Below, one piece after another: positions 1-10,584 of a stretch of DNA of 64,000 bases. The stretch lies in assembly GCA_964017065.1 (NCBI GenBank), contig OZ024787.1, positions 11,885,764 to 11,949,763 on the forward strand. Direction: 5' to 3'. The notes under the pieces are model-generated. The model was given only the letters and a program-made list of their open reading frames with translations, was not told the origin of the DNA and did no database searches. A program made the position numbers and the translations under genes. Each line of letters begins with the position of its first letter. Position 1 is the stretch's first letter. The DNA is from Haliclona indistincta. Its lineage: Eukaryota; Porifera; Demospongiae; Haplosclerida; Chalinidae.

Positions 1-104
1 CTAGTGGCAGCTATTTAGCAGCAGCAGATCATAGCAACAGTGCTATGGAAGCACAGGCTATAGTAGCAGCTATCCAGCAGCAGCAGCAGCAGCAACAACA
101 ACTT

Positions 105-243
<139 letters not shown>

Positions 244-439
244 CAAGCAGCAGATCATAGCAACAGTTCTATGGAAGCGCAGGCTAGTGGCAGCTATCCA
301 GCAGCTGTACAAGCTGTTGTACAAAAGTTGTATTGTAGCCAAACAGAATAATGTAGCTGGGCGTGACTGTAACTGCTCTGCTCGCTCCGGCTCACCTGTC
401 GAGCAGCTAAGTGAACTCAAACACGCTTTCACTCGCTAG

Positions 440-704
440 TTTCACTGCTGCCAATGGAGTCGCGCGAGCTGTACTATCACAGATCAAGCCTTCAAGTTGC
501 ACTGTAGCCATCTGTAGACAGTTTTGTCTATGAAGTAGGCCCGAGCGCTCAAGACGGCTGTTTAGGTTAGCAAATCACGCCATAACTTCAAAACAAAGGC
601 TTTAATAGCAAATCTGTCAAATCTGATTTTCATAAACTATCGAGATCTACCTGTATTGCAAGTTTCAGCGCTTAGTAGCAAGCGGTTGCCGAGATACGCT
701 TTGC

Positions 705-775
<71 letters not shown>

Positions 776-820
776 AACAGACTACTGTATGCCTCGTGGC
801 TCCGCCCACACCTCGGCATA
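440..820 (-). mobile_element. Degenerate Helentron-like element, 5' end
   Basis: Read on the minus strand from 820, this begins with the same terminal hairpin as the copies at 26352, 27947, 33528 and 49854 (TATGCC..GG, then GGGCGGAGCCACGAGGCATAC and AGTAGTC). A GT-rich run follows, then diverged versions of the internal sequence (CTAAGCGCTGAAA, then a GTTATGGCGTGATT-like stretch). Similarity fades leftward; the 3' end is not seen and may lie outside the window. The copy is older than the others. Confidence 0.6.
706..771. repeat. (AC)n microsatellite
   Basis: Dinucleotide AC run of about 32 units. It sits inside a degenerate Helentron-like element, at the place where other copies of that element carry a shorter GT-rich stretch, so it is an expansion of an internal simple repeat. 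Confidence 0.95.
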
Positions 821-2168
821 ATAAGGCAAATAGCCAATAGTTTGTGCACCACTTCACTGTACAAACTGTGGCACCTTGTTATGTAATTATCATTAGGGAT
901 GACCACGAATTAAGATGGCGGCTACTCATGTGTGAAAATTAGTTTTCGCACATATCTCTTTTGTTATACATTTCTACTGCATTTTAACTATCTCTGAGGG
1001 AATCTGAAGTGTAAGCGCTTATAGGAAGTCCATGAAAGTCGCCGGGATTGCTTGCTCGACGACGAAAATCAAGATGGCGACTCTCAGGGAGCAAGTTGCA
1101 GATCTTCGCTGTTTTAGCGTTCATCGAAATTCCAGACAACTAGGATTGATCAGGCGATTGTTCTGAGCATGGAAATACCTTTGGCGAAGCTGGCAGACGT
1201 TTCTAAAGAGGTAAAACAAAATCGCCGCCCACGCGAATTGTTCATCTTCTTTCTTCTTCTTCTTCTTCTTCTTTTGACAAGCCTAGCGCTGTCCTGAGTG
1301 AACGAATCACTATCAAACCTGCACCATCGCACGTGTATATATCTGGGGTAGTGCACTTAGTGCTTAGATAGGCATCAAACACTACCAGAAGCGAGTAATC
1401 CTTGAAAAACATGGTTTTTGGACCGTTTTGGGCTGTTAGAAGAGCGACTCCATTAATTAACCCTCTTGTCGCTGCTGATCATTGACTCCGCCCACATCAG
1501 TTTTGAAAGTGAGCTTGGTTCTCGCTTTCTCTCTGCTCATGGGCGCTTCAGCGCGCAAGCTAGAGCCTAGAGGTATGAACAAGCAGTATACCATACCCTG
1601 GGTAACACTGATCTGTCTATGCTGTCATCATGACCCACGGCAGACGCGAACCGGACGACGGTGATACTACCCGATCTACTAGGCTAGGTTTCTTAGTTCT
1701 TACACTAGCTACGTGGCGTGAGCTGTACCTATAGGAACCCTGTGCTGTTGACAACTGGACGTTGGTCATTGTAAATGGCTAGAAGCCTCTGTGATCGTGA
1801 TATCGCCATCAACAAGGCTCTACTAGGCGTGTCTACTCGAATCCTCTATCCCGGCGGACTCAGAGTCTTGCAGCCATGATCACCATAGTGTTCCACTGAG
1901 TTGTCAGCGTTAGTCTCTTCTTCATCCATTACAGTGCTAGGAAATATCATGTTGTCAAGTCAACCTCTAACTAATTTAAACCTTTTTGTGATTGCCGATA
2001 ATAACATTCCATGTTTCTTGACTCTCTGACTATAGAGGCTATGCACCTTCTCATCTACTAGCTAGTAACTGCTGCTCACAGAGTTGTAAAAATGAAATAA
2101 CAGCTAGCATAGAATACAGCTGATAATTTTAAACTGATAGTCATCAAAAAAGTAACAGGAACAAGTAA
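821..2168. other. No gene recognised
   Basis: About 1.35 kb without a supportable gene. It contains a short TTC run near 1250-1275 and two AAGATGGCG-type motifs near 914 and 1071. Each motif begins a short open frame that does not continue into anything recognisable. An isolated first exon cannot be excluded. Confidence 0.6.
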
Positions 2169-2890
2169 AGTAAAAAAGTTTAATAAAAAAAACTAAAAAG
2201 TGTAGGGATGACTCTTGCAAAAGTAAAGGAACAAGATGGGATAATGCTTGCAAAAGTAAAAGAACAAGATGGGATGATGCTTGCAAAAGTAAAGGAACAA
2301 GATGGGATGATGCTTGCAAAAGTAAAGGAACAAGATGGAATAATGCTTGCAAATGTAAAAGTCCCAAGTATCCCTACATCAGCTGCTTGAAGGAGGACGC
2401 AGTCCGATGAAGTAATTGACGGTTGTAAATAAATATAGAGGTATCTGTTTAGGAGGACGCAGTCCGATGAAGTAGTTGACAGTTGTAAATAACTAGAGGT
2501 ATCTGTGTTTGGAGGACGCAGTCCGATGAAGTAGTTGACAGTTGTAAATAAGCTGCAGGTAGCTGTATTTGGAGGACGCAGTCCGATGAAGTAATTGACG
2601 GTTGTAAAAGGTGTAGGAAAAGGATTCCGCATCAATTTTGTCAGTTGCACGTCATCGCAGCAAGCCGCTGATGTAGGGATACTTGGGACTTTTACATTTG
2701 CAAGCATTATTCCATCTTGTTCCTTTAATTTACTTTTGCAAGCATCATCCCATCTTGTTCCTTTACTTTTGCAAGCATCATCCCATCTTGTTCTTTTACT
2801 TTTGCAAGCATTATCGATCCCATCTTGTTCCTTTACTTTTGCAAGAGTCATCCCTACACTTTTTAGTTTTTTTTATTAAACTTTTTTACT
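2169..2890. mobile_element. Foldback (long inverted repeat) element with tandem-repeat arms
   Basis: The left arm 2169-2390 and right arm about 2655-2890 are inverted copies of each other. The outer ends read AGTAAAAAAGTTTAATA on the left and its complement on the right. Each arm holds several ~33-bp tandem units containing GCAAAAGTAAAGGAACAAG, and the arms close inward on GTATCCCTACATCAGC. No transposase is present. A target duplication is not clear because the flanks are AT-rich. This is a non-autonomous element or an expanded satellite palindrome. Confidence 0.8.
2391..2608. repeat. ~60-bp tandem repeat, four units
   Basis: Four tandem units, each starting GGAGGACGCAGTCCGATGAA and followed by GTAGTTGACAGTTGTAAATA or a close variant, spaced about 59-60 bp. 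They form the loop between the two arms of the foldback element. Confidence 0.9.
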
Positions 2891-2996
2891 TTTGTTTATA
2901 CATGACTAGTGATGTCATTAATTAGTGGTTCGAGTTCAAGAAAACACACAAATTACAATTAACAATGACAAAATATAACTGGCACATAAAAAGAAA

Positions 2997-5335
2997 CTAG
3001 TCAACAAGTCTAAATCTCAGTCCCCTTTCGATATCTATAAAGAGTTTCAGTGACAAAACTGTGTCTTCTCCATCATAAATGACATTAAACCAATCTGTGG
3101 TACCTGGAACTAAACTTAAGATTTTACCATAGTACAAATGTTCAGCTCCATCACTTTCTCGCCACCTGTAGCAGATTCGTCTCCCCACCAAACTTTCTTG
3201 GGTAGCAATAAAAGTTGATGAGCTTACTACTGGCCTGTGTGCTGGTGAAAACAGAGCAAACAGATTGCTTGCAACTTCGTCTACAGTGAGTTTCTTTCGA
3301 TTCTTGGTCATAACGAAGACTTCTTTTGGACCAGCTTGCTCCAGAACCTTTTTGCGAAAATCCAGTTGACATTTTAAAGCCTTCAGCTTCTCAGAAGTAG
3401 AACTCAGTTTTTCAAGGCCACTAGTCACTTTAGATTCATTCTGCCATAAGCCATATACCATGATTTCCTCCGTCAATTTTTCCTTTTCGCGAAACTTTTT
3501 CTCTCGTAACTTTTGCAAAGCCAGCTGTTTGTCACGTAATACCTTTGCTCGGTCTTCTAACAGTTTCCTCCTTCTTTGTTTGTACAGATCTTTGAACTCA
3601 GGTGCTATCTTCCGTGCCTTTTTAAACAAAGCTTCTCTGTCCTCAAAAGACTTTTCGTTTAGCCATTGAGCGGTCTTATTGTTTGAGAACAACACAAGCC
3701 CTTCTAATGCGATTGTTGTTGCATTAGGCTTCTCTCTTAGTAAACGATCAAGCTTAGCAAAATCTCTTTCACTAACCGTGTTTGAGTTTGGAACAGACTT
3801 TGTCTCGGTGACTAACTGCTTAGTTGGTTTCTCTAACACCCCACCAGGCAAATGGTCTTCAAGTAATCGGGTTATCAAGACGACGAGTGAGGTGAATATC
3901 ACTGTAGGATTTCTTGTACAGTCGAGTCAAGGTCACACAACTTTGTCAACGAGTTGAAAATCTCATCTTTTGTTGGACTATAGTCTTGGAATAGCCTAGC
4001 TTCTCCCGATACCACCTCAGATGCATCCACAGCCCATTCCTTAAAGCAATCTAGAAGACGGCAGTAGTGAGTGTTCATGTCCAAAATTGATATATCCTTT
4101 GACTCGATGACACGCCACAGAGGACCAGTGACTATCTTGTTGATTAGACCCAAGGCCTTGCATCCGGCTAAAAATTCTGGCACTTTGACGTCAGCAAGAA
4201 CAGATTTTAGCAGCTTGTTTGGTGTCTGCCAAACATCGGTAAGAAACTTCTCAATTGGTGAGGAAAGATGAAAAACTGCTCCAGCATCATAAAAAAGAAT
4301 ATTAAACCTGTTGCCCCTGAATGGTGCAAGTGGGTTCTTTGCAAGGCCTTGCGACTTCAGAAACGTCGTGAAAGGTTGGTACACACCACTCTGTTCATTA
4401 CCATGTCGGCACATCGCTTTGCATGTGGTTCGGACCAATCGCACAATTCTTGATTCTGTTTTGCTGGCAGTGATGACAGATGCAGCAGCACCAACAGGTG
4501 AATCAAAATGCGTGTTCTCCCACTGCAAGAGTGTGCTTGATGTAGTATCAGCCATACCTACAAGGACATGCATGCCACAAAAGAAGTTATTCAACGAGGA
4601 TCGACAGTTGGTCTTGTTCTGCCTGTGACAACTCGCTCCAGTCTTGTATACAGTCTTGTAGAGTACTTGACTTAGGCAACTCTCCTGCTTCAATGGACGC
4701 AATATTGATTAACACTGAGCGAATCACGGGTTCAACTTGACTGGTAGCAACATTCATTGCTAATAGTTCAAGGCAGCATTGGCGTACACCATCTGACTGG
4801 AACTCCCTTCCTTCTGAAATTACTTCTTCTTTATCCTTTTCTTCTTTTAAATCACTGTTAATTAAGTTAAGATAATAATTATCTCTGTTTTTGTGTTCTG
4901 TTTTTTCTTTTTTGGATCACATTTGTATTAGCTTTGCTATTTTGTGGTTCCTTTGCTTTTGCAAAAAATATTATAGAAAAAAAAAAAAAAAAATCTTTGG
5001 CCTTTCTTGGTTTGTATGGTGTTAGACTGTAAATCATCTAAACGCTCAGACAGGATGTCACGCTCATGTTGTGCAACTCCAACCTCATTGATCAGCAAAT
5101 CAATCTTTTCTTCAAGAGCAGCAACTTTGGCAGTAAATTCTTCTTCCATGTCGATGAGCTGGCCGTGTAGATCAACGCTTTCATGGGATGCAAATTCAAC
5201 CTTATCTTTGGATCGATAGAGCGTTTGTCGAAGACAGTGGACAGGGCTATGAGCAGTGTGCAATTGAGTTTCAAGTTTGGTGATGCATTTATCCCGAGAT
5301 TCTCTTTCTCTGTCCATTACTTTGATCTTGGCTGT
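2997..5335 (-). pseudogene. 3' part of a degenerate unrecognised gene (interrupted by gypsy)
   Basis: Family not recognised with confidence. Read on the minus strand from 5335, a coiled-coil segment (MDRERESRDKCITKLETQL, then EEEFTAKVAALEEKIDLL) is followed by an acidic helical stretch, by a segment with CGMHVLVGMADTTSSTLLQW near 4560, and by a lysine/arginine-rich coiled coil near 3450-3650. It ends at 2997 in a short beta-rich domain (GRRICYRW..YYGKILSLVPGTTDWFNVIYDG) that resembles a Tudor-like fold (inference). The frame breaks at about 4620 (GTTGAATAA) and at 3902 (TGA overlapping the next frame). No intron explains either break. It continues the 5' part at 9997-10492. It could be a transposon-borne gene rather than a host gene. 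Confidence 0.6.
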
Positions 5336-5537
5336 TGTAGCGTTCGGGGGTTCGATAGTTAGAAAGACTTTATTAGAAAGGCAGCAATAGAAGAATAGAA
5401 TAGAGTATAATCGAATAATCGAATATCGAATAATACAAATGAGTAAGACACGAGTCCTTTTACATTCACTCATTGAGTTAGTAATAGTGGGACTATAATG
5501 CATTAGTTAGCACTTATTAATGTAACATAACACCACA
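5336..5537 (-). repeat. 3' LTR of gypsy element
   Basis: 202-bp repeat, near identical to 9795-9996. On the element (minus) strand it lies downstream of the coding region and directly follows the polypurine tract. It ends TG/CA. Confidence 0.95.
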
Positions 5538-5548
5538 TCTCCCTATCT
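5538..5548 (-). other. Polypurine tract
   Basis: On the minus strand AGATAGGGAGA directly abuts the 3' LTR, the expected place and composition of the plus-strand DNA primer of an LTR retrotransposon. Confidence 0.8.
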
Positions 5549-5553
5549 AAAAG

Positions 5554-8500
5554 TCATTGTCCGATGAGAGGAGCGAAGTGCTGTCTAGGGGCAGGGATGC
5601 GGTTACTCCGACGAGGTTGTGGAGGTGTTTGCGGATTAGAGATTGGTGATTTGTCCTGTTCTCTTTCAGTCTGAGTATCCTGTTCTTCAGTCTGAGTTTC
5701 TTGTTCTTCAATCTGAGTTTCCTGTCCTTCAACTCTGGTTTGTGGAAGTTTGATGATATCCTTCCTGTTCCTTCTAAGTTCTGATCCATCTTCAGTTGTA
5801 ACGACTAGTGATCTTGGTGCTACTCCTGATTGAATGGTTCCTTCCTTCTGCCTTGTTGGGATCCATACTCTGTCTCCTGATTTCAAGACTGGTAGAGTTC
5901 TGGCTCCATGATGACTGTCAAAGTTCTTCTTCTGTCTTTGCTTCATCTTCTGGTCTCTGGTTCGGACTTCTTCTCGGTCTGGCACTCGGGGAAGTCTTTG
6001 CGTTCTTGTAGTAGGGATAGTTGTCCTCAATGTCCGGCTCATGAGTAGTTCTGAGGGGCTATATCTTCCTCCTTGGATTGGGGTTGAGTGGTAGTTCAGC
6101 AGTGCAAGATGGGGATCTTGGTTCTTCACTAGCAATTCCTTGACTGTACGTACGGCTCTCTCCGCTTCTCCGTTTGCTTGAGGATAGTAAGGACTGCTGG
6201 TCTTGTGCTCGAATTGGTAATCCTGGGAGAACTTCTCGTATTTTTCCGCTGTGTATTGAGGTCCGTTGTCAGAGAAAACGACTTCAGGGATGCCGTGTCT
6301 TGCGAAGATTGTTTTCGTCCTATTGATGACTTCAGTTGCAGTTGTTCTGTTTAGCTTGACGACTTCAATAAATCGAGAATAGTAGTCCACAATGAGTAGG
6401 TAGTTGTTGTTCTTCCATTCAAAGAGATCGGTACCAACTTTCTGCCACGGTAGCTCAGATGGTATGAGTGATTCAGCTCTCTGGTGCTGCTCTTTGCAAC
6501 AGATCTCACAGTTCTTGACAAGTTCCTCTAGTTGAGTCGACAGACCTGGCCACCATACTGACTGTCTAGCCCTGTCGCGGCATTTGGTGATTCCTTGGTG
6601 TGCCATGTGAAGCTTAGTCAATATTTCTTGCTGTAGAGACTTGGGAATAACGATACGACACCCTCTCATCAACAGTCCATCTTCAACTGAGAACTCTTCT
6701 GCAAGGGGTATGTATGGTTTTACCAAACTTGGTGCTGTCTTCTTGTCGGGCCATGTTGAGGAGAGGCAATAGCTGGTGACTAACTTGCATGTCTCATCTT
6801 GTTGTTGGCAATCTCTGATCTGCTTGATCCTGTTCTCTGTGGCTGGCAGGCTCTGCATCACCATTTGAACGAAGGCATCTGCTTCTTGATGTAGGAGGTC
6901 GCTATCTGGATCTGTAGAATCCTGGGATGGAGATCGGGAGAGTGCATCAGCTATGATCAGTTCCTTTCCTGGTCTGTGAGCAATGGTGAATGAGAAGCGC
7001 ATCATTCGAAGACGATAACGCTGTACTCGAATAGGGATCTGTTCCAGCTCCTTGGTACTGAACAGTGGTACAAGAGGTTTGTGATCGGTCCAAATGTGAA
7101 ATGGTAGTCCGATCAAGTAGTCAGAGAGACGTTCGCATGCCCAGGTGAAGGCCAGCGCTTCTTTCTCAATTTGCGCGTATCTCTGCTCTGTTGGGGTCAT
7201 GGGGTGCAGTGATCTGGAGATGTACGCCACTGGTTTGTACTCTCCATCTGAATTCTTTTGTTTCAGGACAGCGCCGAGACCAAAAGAGGATGCATCTGCT
7301 GAGACCGCAGTCTCGAGGTTAGGGTCAAAGAGAGTGAGTACCGGGCTGAGAGTGAGTAGCTGTTTTGTTTTGTCGAAGGCAGTCTGCTGGTTCTCAGTCC
7401 ACGTCCACAGTCTGTTCTTCACAAGTAGCTCTCTTAACGGTTGAGTAGTCTCTGCAAGATTCGGAACAAACTTAGCGAGATGGTTTACCATTCCTAGGTA
7501 TCTCCTGACATCTCCAGTGTTTGTCGGTTGAGGAAACTCGGTGATTGCTTTGACTTTCTCTGGGTCTGGGCTGATTCCTGATCTTCCTACCACATGGCCT
7601 AAGAATGTTAGTGATGTCTTGGCGAACTGGCATTTCTTTTCATTCAGGGTCATTCCTGCTGTTTGAAGACGGTTGAGCACATCTCGTAGGCGAGCATCAT
7701 GTTCTTCTCGTGTAGATCCATGTACCAGCACATCGTCCATCATACACACTACTCCTGGTAAGCCTGTTAGAATTTCAGACATTCTTCTTTGAAAATGTTC
7801 AGGAACGGAAGAGATTCCGAAGGGTAGGCGGTTGAAACAATATCGACCAAAGGGAGTGATGAATGTCGTCAGCTTGGCTGAGTCAGGTGAGAGAGGGATC
7901 TGCCAGAATCCAGAGTTGGCGTCTAGTTTGCTCAGGACAGTAGCTCCAGCGAGTTGTGCAAGTACTTGGTCCACTGCTGGCAATGGATGTCTTTCACGAC
8001 GTACACTTTGGTTGAGTCTGGTTAGGTCTACACAGATTCGTACTTTGCCATCAGATTTTGGGACTACCACCATTCCAGAACACCAGTCAGTTGGTTCTTG
8101 GATTTTCGAGATCACTCCTAGAGTCTCCATTCGTTCCAGCTCTTGCTTGACTGCTCCCATGAGTGGTACTGCAACACGTCTCGGAGTTGACAAGGCAAAT
8201 GGTTTGGCTCCAGGATCCAGCTGAATAGTGTACTCTCCTTCCAGCTTCCCTAGTCCTGTGAACAGCTTCGGGAACTCAGTGGTTGGCTCTAGAGTGGGTA
8301 GCTCACTGACAGCGGCAACACGAGAAACAAGGTTTAGCTGCTCTATGGCTGGTCGACCCAAGAGTGATTTGGTCAAGCCTCTCACCACATACACGCTTTC
8401 TTGTGCTTGTTGAGTTTGACTCTCTAGCTTCGCCTTCAACATTCCTTTGACTGATGAGAGTGAGTGTGTGTCTGGGCACTTCAGGTTTCGGTTGGAGGGA

Positions 8501-9471
8501 AGTAGTCGTGGCTTGCATATGTCTTTCCAGATAACTCGTTCAGGAATTGCAGTGACATCAGCTCCGGTGTCGATGCAGAATAGAACAGGGTGACTGTTGA
8601 GTTGTAGTGTCACGTTCCATCGATCTCTACTGGTGTCTGTCAGGGCTCCCAGAAAAGCATCTTCTTTAGGCTCTTCCTCTTCGACAGTAGCAACTTGTGC
8701 AGTAGAACGGCATACAGTTTGGTAGTGTCCTTTCTTCTTACACTTTCTGCAGTTAGCTTCTCTTGCTGGACAGTGCTGTCGATCATGTTTAGGTGATTTG
8801 CCACACCATGGACACTGTGTGGGTTGACGAGGTCCCTTGGAGTCTTGCTGAGACTTGCCCGTAGTGATCTTCTTTTCTCTGGGTAGGTGTTTTCCTTTGT
8901 GTACTGCTGAGACACTGCTGTCTTTTGTTGCACCTCTCAAAGTAGCTTGCTGCTTTCTAACAGTTTCATCTTGTCTGGCTTGTGTGACTGCTGAGTCCAG
9001 TGTGAGTTTTCGGTCCAGTTGAAGTTTCTCTGATAACTTGGCATTGGCGAGACCCACGACGATTCTGTCACGTACCATCTGATCACGGAGATCTCCATAG
9101 TCGCAATACTCGACGAGTGTGTGTAACGCTGTTATGAATTCTTCCACTGGTTCTCCTGGTTCCTGCTTTCTTGAATTGAAGAGAGCTCGTTCGTAGATGA
9201 CGTTTCTTAGAGGAATGAAATAGTCATCTAGTTTCTTCTTTACAGTGGCGTAGTCCTCTTGTTCTCCCTCAGCATACTTGAATGACTGGAGGATGTCATC
9301 AGCTCTGTCGCCCATACAGTATAAGAGCATGTTTAGTTGCGCGTTGTCTTCCTCCCCGTTCAGTTTGGAAGCAATCCGAAACCTCTCGAACCGTCTTATC
9401 CATCTTGACCACTCTTCTGGTTTACTAAATGGAAATGGTTCCGGTGGAGTAACTCCTACTTTTGCTGCCAT
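5554..9471 (-). CDS. Gag-pol polyprotein of Ty3/gypsy element
   Basis: Single reading frame of 1305 residues starting MAAKVGVTPPEPFPFSKPEE. In order: a short Gag-like helical region; two zinc knuckles (CPWCGKSPKHDRQHC and CRKCKKKGHYQTVC) near residues 220-255; an aspartic protease (DTGADVTAIP) near 300; reverse transcriptase, with MMDD in place of the usual YxDD, near 575; RNase H (SADASSFGLGAVL, then HIWTDHKPL and ADALSRSP); and integrase with an HHCC zinc motif (H..H, CEICC) and DDE core (GTDLFEWKN, FSDNGPQYT, YYPQANGEAERAV). The order RT-RH-IN identifies Ty3/gypsy. Gag and pol share one frame with no frameshift. No stop or frameshift is seen. Confidence 0.95.
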   Translation of the reverse strand: MAAKVGVTPPEPFPFSKPEEWSRWIRRFERFRIASKLNGEEDNAQLNMLLYCMGDRADDILQSFKYAEGEQEDYATVKKKLDDYFIPLRNVIYERALFNSRKQEPGEPVEEFITALHTLVEYCDYGDLRDQMVRDRIVVGLANAKLSEKLQLDRKLTLDSAVTQARQDETVRKQQATLRGATKDSSVSAVHKGKHLPREKKITTGKSQQDSKGPRQPTQCPWCGKSPKHDRQHCPAREANCRKCKKKGHYQTVCRSTAQVATVEEEEPKEDAFLGALTDTSRDRWNVTLQLNSHPVLFCIDTGADVTAIPERVIWKDICKPRLLPSNRNLKCPDTHSLSSVKGMLKAKLESQTQQAQESVYVVRGLTKSLLGRPAIEQLNLVSRVAAVSELPTLEPTTEFPKLFTGLGKLEGEYTIQLDPGAKPFALSTPRRVAVPLMGAVKQELERMETLGVISKIQEPTDWCSGMVVVPKSDGKVRICVDLTRLNQSVRRERHPLPAVDQVLAQLAGATVLSKLDANSGFWQIPLSPDSAKLTTFITPFGRYCFNRLPFGISSVPEHFQRRMSEILTGLPGVVCMMDDVLVHGSTREEHDARLRDVLNRLQTAGMTLNEKKCQFAKTSLTFLGHVVGRSGISPDPEKVKAITEFPQPTNTGDVRRYLGMVNHLAKFVPNLAETTQPLRELLVKNRLWTWTENQQTAFDKTKQLLTLSPVLTLFDPNLETAVSADASSFGLGAVLKQKNSDGEYKPVAYISRSLHPMTPTEQRYAQIEKEALAFTWACERLSDYLIGLPFHIWTDHKPLVPLFSTKELEQIPIRVQRYRLRMMRFSFTIAHRPGKELIIADALSRSPSQDSTDPDSDLLHQEADAFVQMVMQSLPATENRIKQIRDCQQQDETCKLVTSYCLSSTWPDKKTAPSLVKPYIPLAEEFSVEDGLLMRGCRIVIPKSLQQEILTKLHMAHQGITKCRDRARQSVWWPGLSTQLEELVKNCEICCKEQHQRAESLIPSELPWQKVGTDLFEWKNNNYLLIVDYYSRFIEVVKLNRTTATEVINRTKTIFARHGIPEVVFSDNGPQYTAEKYEKFSQDYQFEHKTSSPYYPQANGEAERAVRTVKELLVKNQDPHLALLNYHSTPIQGGRYSPSELLMSRTLRTTIPTTRTQRLPRVPDREEVRTRDQKMKQRQKKNFDSHHGARTLPVLKSGDRVWIPTRQKEGTIQSGVAPRSLVVTTEDGSELRRNRKDIIKLPQTRVEGQETQIEEQETQTEEQDTQTEREQDKSPISNPQTPPQPRRSNRIPAPRQHFAPLIGQ

Positions 9472-9496
9472 CGTTCAGTGTAGTAGAGTAACTGTC

Positions 9497-9720
9497 TTAG
9501 AGTAGAGAGGTAGGGCTTCGCCGTCCCGCAGTAGAGGAGTAGAACTTCGGCTTTTCGCAGTTGAGAGAGAGCTTCGCCGTCCCGCAGTAGAGGGGTAGAA
9601 CTTCGGCTTTCCGCAGTGGAGAGAGAGAGAGCTTCGCCGTCCCGCAGTAGAGGGGTAGAACTTCGGCGTCTTACAGTAGAGAGATAGAGCTTCGCCGTCA
9701 GAAGTATTGCTCCGGGTGAG
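9497..9720 (-). repeat. Tandem repeats in gypsy 5' leader
   Basis: Between the primer site and the gag start, four or five degenerate ~45-bp units alternate GCTTCGCCGTCCCGCAGTAGA and GTAGAACTTCGGC-type blocks. Leader arrays like this vary in number between element copies. They add no coding sequence. Confidence 0.75.
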
Positions 9721-9780
9721 CCGAGAGCACTAGGAGAACTTCGCTGCCGTGGAATAGATTTGCTCCGGGTGAGCCGAGAG

Positions 9781-9794
9781 CACCGCTGCCACCA
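9781..9794 (-). other. Primer binding site, tRNA-Leu type
   Basis: Directly inside the 5' LTR the minus strand reads TGGTGGCAGCGGTG. This is complementary to an animal tRNA-Leu 3' end (..CACCGCTGCCA plus CCA), based on recalled tRNA-Leu acceptor sequence. The match covers 14 nt with no gap from the LTR. Confidence 0.75.
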
Positions 9795-9996
9795 TGTAGC
9801 GTTCGGGGGTTCGATAGTTAGAAAGACTTTATTAGAAAGGCAGCAATAGAAGAATAGAATAGAGTAAAATCGAATAATCGAATATCGAATAATACAAATG
9901 AGTAAGACACGAGTCCTTTTACATTCACTCATTGAGTTAGTAATAGTGGGACTATAATGCATTAGTTAGCACTTATTAATGTAACATAACACCACA
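9795..9996 (-). repeat. 5' LTR of gypsy element
   Basis: 202-bp LTR on the upstream side of the minus-strand element, followed outward by target duplication GCTGT. One base differs from the other LTR. Confidence 0.95.
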
Positions 9997-10492
9997 GCTG
10001 TGGACTCAGCAATCTTAAAATCACGTCTTTTGATCCTCTTGTTGACGTTTCTCACACTGAGATGCTGGAGTTTAGCAGTTAACTCTTCAGTCTTTGCTCT
10101 TTCCTTTGCTAGCACACTGTCTTCCGAGTCAGTAACAGGCTCTGGAATGGTATGCATGCCACAAAACGGCTCTGCTAATAAAACCTCAATATCATCTCTT
10201 TTCTTATTTCGCAATAGTAAACTTCTCCTCTTTTCTAGCCTACCAACCATAACTTTAAAACTTTCAAATGAGACTGTAAACGATTCATCACACACTGCTC
10301 TCATCAACTCATAGAAATCTCTCCAAGGAGTACCCCTAGACTTTCGTACTTGGCAGAGCTCATACACTGCACCCTTCTAGTAATGTTCGTTATCTTCATC
10401 ACTTGGCTTGTGGAATAAAACCGGTTGATAGAGAGACCCAGCTTCTTGCAGTGATCCCCAGCGTATCTTTCTGCACTACTAGCTGTTGCCAT
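9997..10492 (-). pseudogene. 5' part of the gypsy-interrupted unrecognised gene
   Basis: Starts MATASSAERYAGDHCKKLGL at 10492. After about 30 codons it must change frame to reach VYELCQVRKSRGTPWRDFYE, which runs on to KRIKRRDFKIAESTA at the gypsy insertion. The frame change could be a 26-nt GT..AG segment (GTGATG..TTACTAG), very short for an intron, or a frameshift. Past the retrotransposon the reading frame resumes at 5335 as KIKVMDRERESRDK. The protein is helical and charged with no recognised domain. With the two breaks in the 3' half it is probably a pseudogene. Confidence 0.6.
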
Positions 10493-10584
10493 TTCGGCTC
10501 CTCTATGATATCATATAAAAGAACAACAAATTTGAATATTGCATTTCCGCATTTTTCCGTTAAAAATAACACTAGTTCTAAACT

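Larger units (their letters stand above)
5336..9996 (-). mobile_element. Full-length Ty3/gypsy LTR retrotransposon
   Basis: 4.66 kb element on the minus strand with two 202-bp LTRs (TG..CA ends), a primer binding site, a polypurine tract and one uninterrupted gag-pol reading frame. The 5-bp duplication GCTGT at 5331-5335 and 9997-10001 marks the insertion site. The LTRs differ at one seen position (TATAATC versus AAAATC), so insertion is recent and the copy may still be competent. It has no envelope-like reading frame. When the element and one GCTGT are disregarded, the interrupted host reading frame is continuous across the site. Confidence 0.95.

Noticed and set aside
1482..1664. Possible secreted peptide with a hydrophobic N-terminus
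   Set aside because: Isolated 60-codon frame in repeat-rich DNA without supporting exons.
2180..2879. Several overlapping open frames on both strands
   Set aside because: They come from the tandem-repeat arms and loop of a foldback element; composition is repetitive and the frames mirror each other.
5336..9996. Endogenous retrovirus with envelope
   Set aside because: The single frame ends after integrase near the 3' LTR; no space or sequence for an envelope gene.
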